Below are positions 59,901 to 64,000 of a stretch of DNA of 64,000 nt, piece by piece. Made by a program: the position numbers and the translations under genes. Within the stretch, counting starts at the first letter, position 1. Every line of letters begins with the position of its first letter. The notes under the pieces are model-generated. The model was not told the origin of the DNA. It searched no databases and saw only the letters and a list, made by a program, of their open reading frames with translations. This DNA comes from Pelethousia sp034933245 (GTDB lineage Bacteria; Bacillota; Clostridia; Christensenellales; CAG-138), in assembly GCA_034933245.1 (NCBI GenBank), contig JAYFNX010000014.1, positions 62,001 through 126,000 on the forward strand. Reading direction: 5' to 3'.

Positions 59901-60228
59901 GAACATCCTCCCCTTGCTCTTGAATCCACGCCTCAATCTGGGCCTGAGAGGACGGCGCCACCAGCTTTTCTCCGTGTACGCCATTTTTAAACAGGTACAA
60001 GGTGGGAATCAAGCTCACGCCGAACCGTTCTTCCAGCCCGGAGACCTCATCCACGTTAATGGTGCCAATGGGAAGCGCATCCCCCAGCTTCGTGGAGAGC
60101 CTGTCCAACACAGGGGACAACCGTTTGCAGTAAACGCACCATGGCGCCCAGAATTCCACCAGGATGGGGCGGTCTGCCTCCAAAACCTCCGCGTTGAAAT
60201 TTTCGTTCGTTATCACCTTCATGGACAT
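59884..60228 (-). CDS. Thioredoxin-like protein with WCVYC site
   Basis: A 114-residue thioredoxin-fold protein. The active site is WCVYC rather than WCGPC, which will change the redox potential; the cis-Pro is in VSLIPTLYLF. The start at 60228 is eight bases after GGAGG. It is the middle gene of the operon. Its target is unknown and may differ from that of the canonical thioredoxin beside it. Confidence 0.88.
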   Translation of the reverse strand: MSMKVITNENFNAEVLEADRPILVEFWAPWCVYCKRLSPVLDRLSTKLGDALPIGTINVDEVSGLEERFGVSLIPTLYLFKNGVHGEKLVAPSSQAQIEAWIQEQGEDVHGKAV

Positions 60229-60302
60229 AAGCTGCACCTCCGATTTCATGTTTTCAGTATGCCCAACCGGGCAAAAACGGCCTGTTCAACCACGCCGGTG
60301 GA

Positions 60303-60611
60303 TTATGCCAGCATGGATATAATTTGGTTCTTGGGCCTTGCCCCCATGGACTGGTTCACGATCTTTCCGTTTTTCATTACAATGAGCGTGGGGATGCTCA
60401 TAACCTTAAATGCTGCCGCCAACTCGGGCTGCTCATCCACGTTGATTTTTCCTACCTTTACGTTGGGCATTTCCTCGGCGATCTCCTCAATGATGGGGGA
60501 GACTCTGCGGCAAGGGCCGCACCAGCTTGCCCAAAGGTCCAACAGCACAGGTTGCGTGCTCTCCATAACCTCTTTTTGGAAGTTATCTTTGGTTATCGTA
60601 ATGGCTGCCAT
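60303..60611 (-). CDS. trxA: Thioredoxin
   Basis: A 102-residue canonical thioredoxin with DLWASWCGPCRRVSP and the cis-Pro loop SIPTLIVMKNG. GAGGAGGAAC is upstream of the start at 60611. It is the first gene of the trx operon. Confidence 0.95.
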   Translation of the reverse strand: MAAITITKDNFQKEVMESTQPVLLDLWASWCGPCRRVSPIIEEIAEEMPNVKVGKINVDEQPELAAAFKVMSIPTLIVMKNGKIVNQSMGARPKNQIISMLA

Positions 60612-60648
60612 ATGCGTTCCTCCTCTTCGCTTTTGTTTTTCTATCTGT

Positions 60649-60695
60649 ATTGTACCCATCTCGCCCGCCGCGTTCCGTGACAAACTCACGGAACG
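60649..60695 (-). promoter_or_regulatory. trx operon promoter with 25-bp dyad at the -35 region
   Basis: Minus strand -10 TACAAT (60649-60654). The -35 region falls in a perfect inverted repeat with 10-bp arms CGTTCCGTGA and TCACGGAACG, 5-nt spacer (60671-60695), and has no good TTGACA. The remaining gap up to 61015 also holds AAACAGCCATGGCTGTTTTTT-like dyad at 60741-60761 (arms AACAGC/GCTGTT) and the gerA promoter candidate. Confidence 0.5.
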
Positions 60696-60952
60696 AACGC
60701 GCGGCGGCCTTTCAAGTATAAGCTGGGAGGGGTGGTCAGCAAACAGCCATGGCTGTTTTTTGTTGCCGCATGCTCCCTAAGCGGCGGAGGTATGGCATTT
60801 TGTTTTGGGTACGACATAATTTTACCATATCCTTCATAGGCATGTACAGGCTTCCTCCAATATCTGTTGCCGTCTATTGTCTTTTCCTGGTTTAAGACTA
60901 TCTTCTTTTCCAAAATCCTATGGCCTTTTCGCACAAGCGCATCGTCAATTCT

Positions 60953-60982
60953 GGATAGTACCAATCCCGCCTGATAATACTA
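60953..60982 (+). promoter_or_regulatory. Candidate sigma-G promoter of the ger operon
   Basis: GGATA, 18 bases, AATACTA; the forespore sigma-G consensus is GNATR, 18 bases, CATNNTA, so one base differs. The -10 box touches the AGGAGG at 60982-60987. Confidence 0.5.
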
Positions 60983-61015
60983 GGAGGAAGATTATGGGGA
61001 AAGGATTGATCACCA

Positions 61016-62656
61016 TTGGTTTTCAGCTATATGTTGCGAAAGCTGCGCTTTTTTATGGATGCTGCCTATCGGCGCCGTGAAAATGACCAGGAGCCCGCAG
61101 GCGCCTGCGCCGCGCCCAAACCAAAGAAACAAATTTTTGCCCAGAGCCTGCAGCAGAATGTGGATGACATGAAAGCGCTGCTGGGAAGCAGCGATGATTT
61201 AAAAGTGCACTATTTTCAGTTTGGGCCGGAAAATTGCCTGGCCGCCGCCCTCATTTTTATTGATGGGCTCATAGACAATCCGACCCTGACCGATGCCATC
61301 CTGCGGCCTCTCATGAATTGGGAGGTGCAGCCGGAATCCCTTCCCCCCAGCGCCAAGCTATTGGAGACCCTGGGCGGAGAGGTTTTATGCGCAGCCACCA
61401 TCGAAAACGCAAAGGCGCCGGCCGATCTTGTTTCCAACTGCCTGATGGGCGATGTGGTTCTGCTTATGGAAGGCTGTGCGGGTGGGCTTTCCATCAATGC
61501 CAAGGGCTGGGAGAAGCGAAGCGTTTCAGAACCGGCGTCCGAAACGGTGGTGCGAGGCCCGCGGGAAGGCTTCACAGAAAATTTGCGCACCAACACAGCC
61601 CTCATCCGGCGAAAAATTCGCAATGGCGGCCTTCGCGTGGAGCAGATGACCGTTGGCCGCAAAACCCATACCTGCATTTGCTTGGTTTATCTCAAGGATG
61701 TGGCGAATCCAAAGGTTGTGGAAACGGTTAAATACCGTATCGGCAGCCTGGATGTGGAATCCATCCTGGAAACAGGTTACATTGAAGAGTATATCGAGGA
61801 TGCGCCGTTTTCCCCTTTTGCCACCATCGGCTACAGCGAAAAGCCGGATGTGGTTGCCGCCAAAATCTTGGAGGGCAGGGTTGCCATCGTTGTGGACGGC
61901 ACCCCCTTTGTTCTAACGGCGCCCATGCTCTTTGTAGAGAGCTTTCAAACGGCGGAGGATTACTATACCCGTCCCTTCTTCGCAAGCGGGCTTCGGCTGC
62001 TGCGCTATATTGCCTACATCCTCACGGTTTTTGCTCCCGCCATCTTTATCGCCCTAACGGCTTTCCATCAAGAGCTGATCCCTACCACGTTGCTCCTGCG
62101 GATTGCCAAAGCAAGAGAGGGAACGCCCTTCCCGGTTTTGGTGGAAGCGTTAATCATGATCTTTGCTTTTGAAATCCTCCGGGAGGCGGGCGTACGTTTG
62201 CCCCGGCCCGTGGGCCAGGCCATCAGCATTGTGGGCGCGTTAATCATGGGCGATGCCGCCGTGAGCGCGGGGATCGTGGGCGCGCCCATGGTCATTACCG
62301 TTGCCATCACGGCGGTGGCAGGCTTTCTCGTGCCTTCCCAGAGCGATTCCAGCTCGATGCTGCGCATTTTCATGATGATCCCCGCGTCGTTCGTCGGGTT
62401 TTATGGCCTAACATTTGGCGTTCTTGCCTTGCTTGTCCATCTAGCCTCGCTGGAGTCTTTTGGCGTACCCTTTTTCGACAGTTTCTCTCACGCGTCGGAT
62501 ATGCAGGATACCTTGATTCGTACGCCCCTATGGTTTATGAATAAGCGTCCCCAACGCATCGCGTGCGGCGACACCACCCGCGGCCATTTTTTCATCCCCC
62601 CGCTTCGTCCCTATGCCAAGGATGCGGACAGCACAAAAGGAGGAACGGGAGCATGA
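61016..62656 (+). CDS. gerAA: Spore germination protein, GerA family A subunit
   Basis: A 546-residue protein with a large hydrophilic N-terminal domain (about 1-310) and a membrane domain of five or six helices. GerA motifs: FGPENCLAAALIFIDGLIDN, PREGFTENLRTNTALIRRKI, VDGTPFVLTAP and PRPVGQAISIVGALIMGDAAVSAGIVGAPMVI-type region. It forms the germinant receptor with the B and C subunits. The start is uncertain: TTG at 61016 has GGGGAAAGGA upstream; ATG at 61031 has no ribosome binding site. A stronger AGGAGG serves a 28-codon frame from 60994 that is out of frame. The stop overlaps the next gene (ATGA). Confidence 0.88.
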   Translation: MVFSYMLRKLRFFMDAAYRRRENDQEPAGACAAPKPKKQIFAQSLQQNVDDMKALLGSSDDLKVHYFQFGPENCLAAALIFIDGLIDNPTLTDAILRPLMNWEVQPESLPPSAKLLETLGGEVLCAATIENAKAPADLVSNCLMGDVVLLMEGCAGGLSINAKGWEKRSVSEPASETVVRGPREGFTENLRTNTALIRRKIRNGGLRVEQMTVGRKTHTCICLVYLKDVANPKVVETVKYRIGSLDVESILETGYIEEYIEDAPFSPFATIGYSEKPDVVAAKILEGRVAIVVDGTPFVLTAPMLFVESFQTAEDYYTRPFFASGLRLLRYIAYILTVFAPAIFIALTAFHQELIPTTLLLRIAKAREGTPFPVLVEALIMIFAFEILREAGVRLPRPVGQAISIVGALIMGDAAVSAGIVGAPMVITVAITAVAGFLVPSQSDSSSMLRIFMMIPASFVGFYGLTFGVLALLVHLASLESFGVPFFDSFSHASDMQDTLIRTPLWFMNKRPQRIACGDTTRGHFFIPPLRPYAKDADSTKGGTGA

Positions 62657-63837
62657 TTGCGCCAGGTAAACGCATGGCAGCCCTTGCGCTGGCGTTGGCT
62701 GGTGTGGCGGCAAGCCTGACAGGCTGCTGGGATAACCGCGAAATCGACAGGCTCTCCATCATTACCGGGATAGCCGTGGACATTTCGGAAGAGCCAAATA
62801 TGATCGACGTAACGCTGGAGGTTGCCAATACCCAAGGGGATTCCACAGATTCCGGCAACGGGGAATCCGGGCAGAGCGCCTTTACCATGCAGCAAGCTAC
62901 AGGCGAGACCGTAAAAAGCGCCATTATGCAAATCGATTTGAACACCAACCACAAAAGCACGGCAAGGCACAACCGGATTCGCCTCTTTAGCACGGAGTTG
63001 GCCGAGCAGGGCTTGAAGCGGCATATCGACATGATTATGCGGGAAAGCCAAACGCGCCTGGAAGTTCCAATCCTGCTTGTGGATGGGTCGGCAGGCGATC
63101 TTCTTTCCGCCAAGGTGTCGGAAGAAGAGCTATGCGGAATATTCTTGTCCGGCCTAGTGGATGATTTGGCCGAAGTATCTGTGGAGTATCGGATCCGCCT
63201 GATCGACTTTATGAAGAAGGTATTGGAGGAAACCACATCGGTGGTGATTCCAATAATAAAAATGTTTAAGGAAGGCGAAAAGAAGGAAATTAAAATAGTC
63301 GGCATGGCGGTATTCAAAGATGACAGGATGATCGGCCGCCTTAGCAACGATGCGGGGTTGGGCTATATCTGGTCACTGCAAAACGTAAAAAAAAGCGACG
63401 TTACCGTCGCCCAGGGCGCCGACCATGCCGTCTTGCACATCGCAAACATGTCCAATAAAAGGAAGGTCACCATACGGGAGGATGGGGGGGTACGCGTCCA
63501 TTTATCCGTTGCGTGCGATTTTAACATAACGGAACTGGCCGGGTTTGGTTATACGGCGCCAAACGATCTGGTTTCGTGCCTGGAAGAACTGGTGCAGGAA
63601 AAAATAAAGAAAACCATCACGGATACGTTTAAAAGCGCACAGGATTTAGGGGCGGATATTTATGGTTTTGGAGCCGCCTTGTATCAGAAGCACCCCAAAG
63701 AATGGAGGGCCATGAAGCCCAATTGGGACGCGTTATTTAAGGATATCGATTTTTCTGTGGAAGTTGATGCGCACCTGGCGCAAACCGGCCAGATCGTACA
63801 ATCCCTGGAAATGGAGGAACGCATGCATGAAAATTGA
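62653..63837 (+). CDS. gerAC: Germinant receptor C subunit lipoprotein (Ger(x)C)
   Basis: A 394-residue lipoprotein. The signal peptide ends in the lipobox SLTGCWDNREI, which is the standard Ger(x)C start, and LSIITGIAVDI, RHIDMIMRESQTRLEVPILLV and the C-terminal DLGADIYGFGAALYQKHPKEW match the family. It sits on the outer side of the spore inner membrane. AGGAGG precedes the ATG at 62653. It overlaps gerAA by four bases and the B gene by eleven. Confidence 0.92.
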   Translation: MIAPGKRMAALALALAGVAASLTGCWDNREIDRLSIITGIAVDISEEPNMIDVTLEVANTQGDSTDSGNGESGQSAFTMQQATGETVKSAIMQIDLNTNHKSTARHNRIRLFSTELAEQGLKRHIDMIMRESQTRLEVPILLVDGSAGDLLSAKVSEEELCGIFLSGLVDDLAEVSVEYRIRLIDFMKKVLEETTSVVIPIIKMFKEGEKKEIKIVGMAVFKDDRMIGRLSNDAGLGYIWSLQNVKKSDVTVAQGADHAVLHIANMSNKRKVTIREDGGVRVHLSVACDFNITELAGFGYTAPNDLVSCLEELVQEKIKKTITDTFKSAQDLGADIYGFGAALYQKHPKEWRAMKPNWDALFKDIDFSVEVDAHLAQTGQIVQSLEMEERMHEN

Positions 63838-64000
63838 TAATTCCCAGATTCCCGGCCCCCGCTTTATGTTTGCCATCGCCTTTTTCCTCCAGTCTTCCGC
63901 CTTGCTCACCTCCTTTATCTCGGGTGTTACGGAGCAGGAATCCTGGATGACCATTGTGTTTGCCATTGTTCTCAGCGTTCCATTGCTTTATTTGTACCGA
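63827..64000 (+). CDS. gerAB: Germinant receptor B subunit permease, cut by right edge
   Basis: The first 58 codons of a spore permease of the GerAB (APC-like) family: MKIDNSQIPGPRFMFAIAFF, an external loop with QESW, and the second helix. GGAGG lies nine bases upstream of the ATG at 63827, inside the C subunit gene. The frame is open to the window end. Gene order A-C-B differs from the A-B-C order of Bacillus gerA. Confidence 0.88.
   Translation, partial: MKIDNSQIPGPRFMFAIAFFLQSSALLTSFISGVTEQESWMTIVFAIVLSVPLLYLYR

Noticed and set aside
60741..60761. Terminator-like dyad with T6 on the plus strand upstream of the ger operon
   Set aside because: No plus-strand gene lies upstream and the stem is short; listed only within the promoter entry.

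Overview
The window reads as chromosome from an anaerobic, endospore-forming member of the Clostridia (Bacillota) with a fairly GC-rich genome. The evidence is a spo0A gene, a DUF3794/LysM spore-coat-type protein, a germinant-receptor (ger) operon cut by the right edge, strong GGAGG ribosome binding sites, consensus sigma-A promoters, many hairpin/T-run terminators, and anaerobe-type genes (desulfoferrodoxin, citrate lyase, C_GCAxxG_C_C protein, NifX/DUF134 pair). No insertion sequence, prophage, CRISPR array, rRNA or tRNA was seen. The genus cannot be named from sequence alone.

Layout. 1-6.7 kb: EamA exporter (cut by the left edge), secreted BIG2-NlpC/P60 hydrolase, sodium/solute symporter, QueH, AEC-type permease and a DUF1015 protein. 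7.1-9.9 kb: a polar amino acid ABC uptake operon ending in a YerC-type TrpR-like regulator. 10-16.6 kb: oligoendopeptidase F, DUF3794-LysM protein, a cluster of DnaA-box-like sites, spo0A, a PTS EIIC-like membrane protein and an unannotated 53-residue small gene. 16.7-25 kb: membrane protein, TetR regulator, a strongly codon-biased surface protein with an IPKTG tail, TrkA/TrkH potassium uptake with a C39-like protein, and a GntR-ABC operon of YtrA type with promoter and operator visible. 25-29.2 kb: EamA transporter, DUF2461, a Pro/Thr/Ser-rich membrane-anchored protein, MFS exporter and TetR regulator. 29.5-34.4 kb: a citrate lyase operon citD-citE-citF-citC-citXG. 34.5-37.7 kb: a PHP-domain nuclease of EndoQ type fused to a complete UvrD-like helicase. 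37.9-41.8 kb: a TAXI-type TRAP transporter with DUF1850. 41.9-46 kb: RluA-type pseudouridine synthase, then a D-2-hydroxyacid dehydrogenase/split transketolase operon behind a roughly 290-nt structured leader. 46.4-57.4 kb: DUF362/metallo-hydrolase pair, secreted SH3b-repeat protein, APC permease, DUF1576 protein, D-cysteine desulfhydrase, cytoplasmic NlpC/P60, AraC regulator, C_GCAxxG_C_C protein and an MBL hydrolase. 57.5-60.6 kb: NifX-like/DUF134 pair, superoxide reductase, and a thioredoxin-thioredoxin-thioredoxin reductase operon. 61-64 kb: germinant receptor genes in the order A-C-B.

How the parts fit. The window joins nutrient uptake (amino acids, carboxylates, potassium), citrate fermentation, anaerobic oxygen and thiol defence, cell-wall turnover, and the sporulation/germination programme. 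The most unusual items are the EndoQ-like/helicase fusion, the DnaA-box cluster beside spo0A, the twin CATATG-centred palindromes at the DUF134 promoter, the unassigned leader of the transketolase operon, a T-box-like core with no downstream gene, and the 53-residue small gene.
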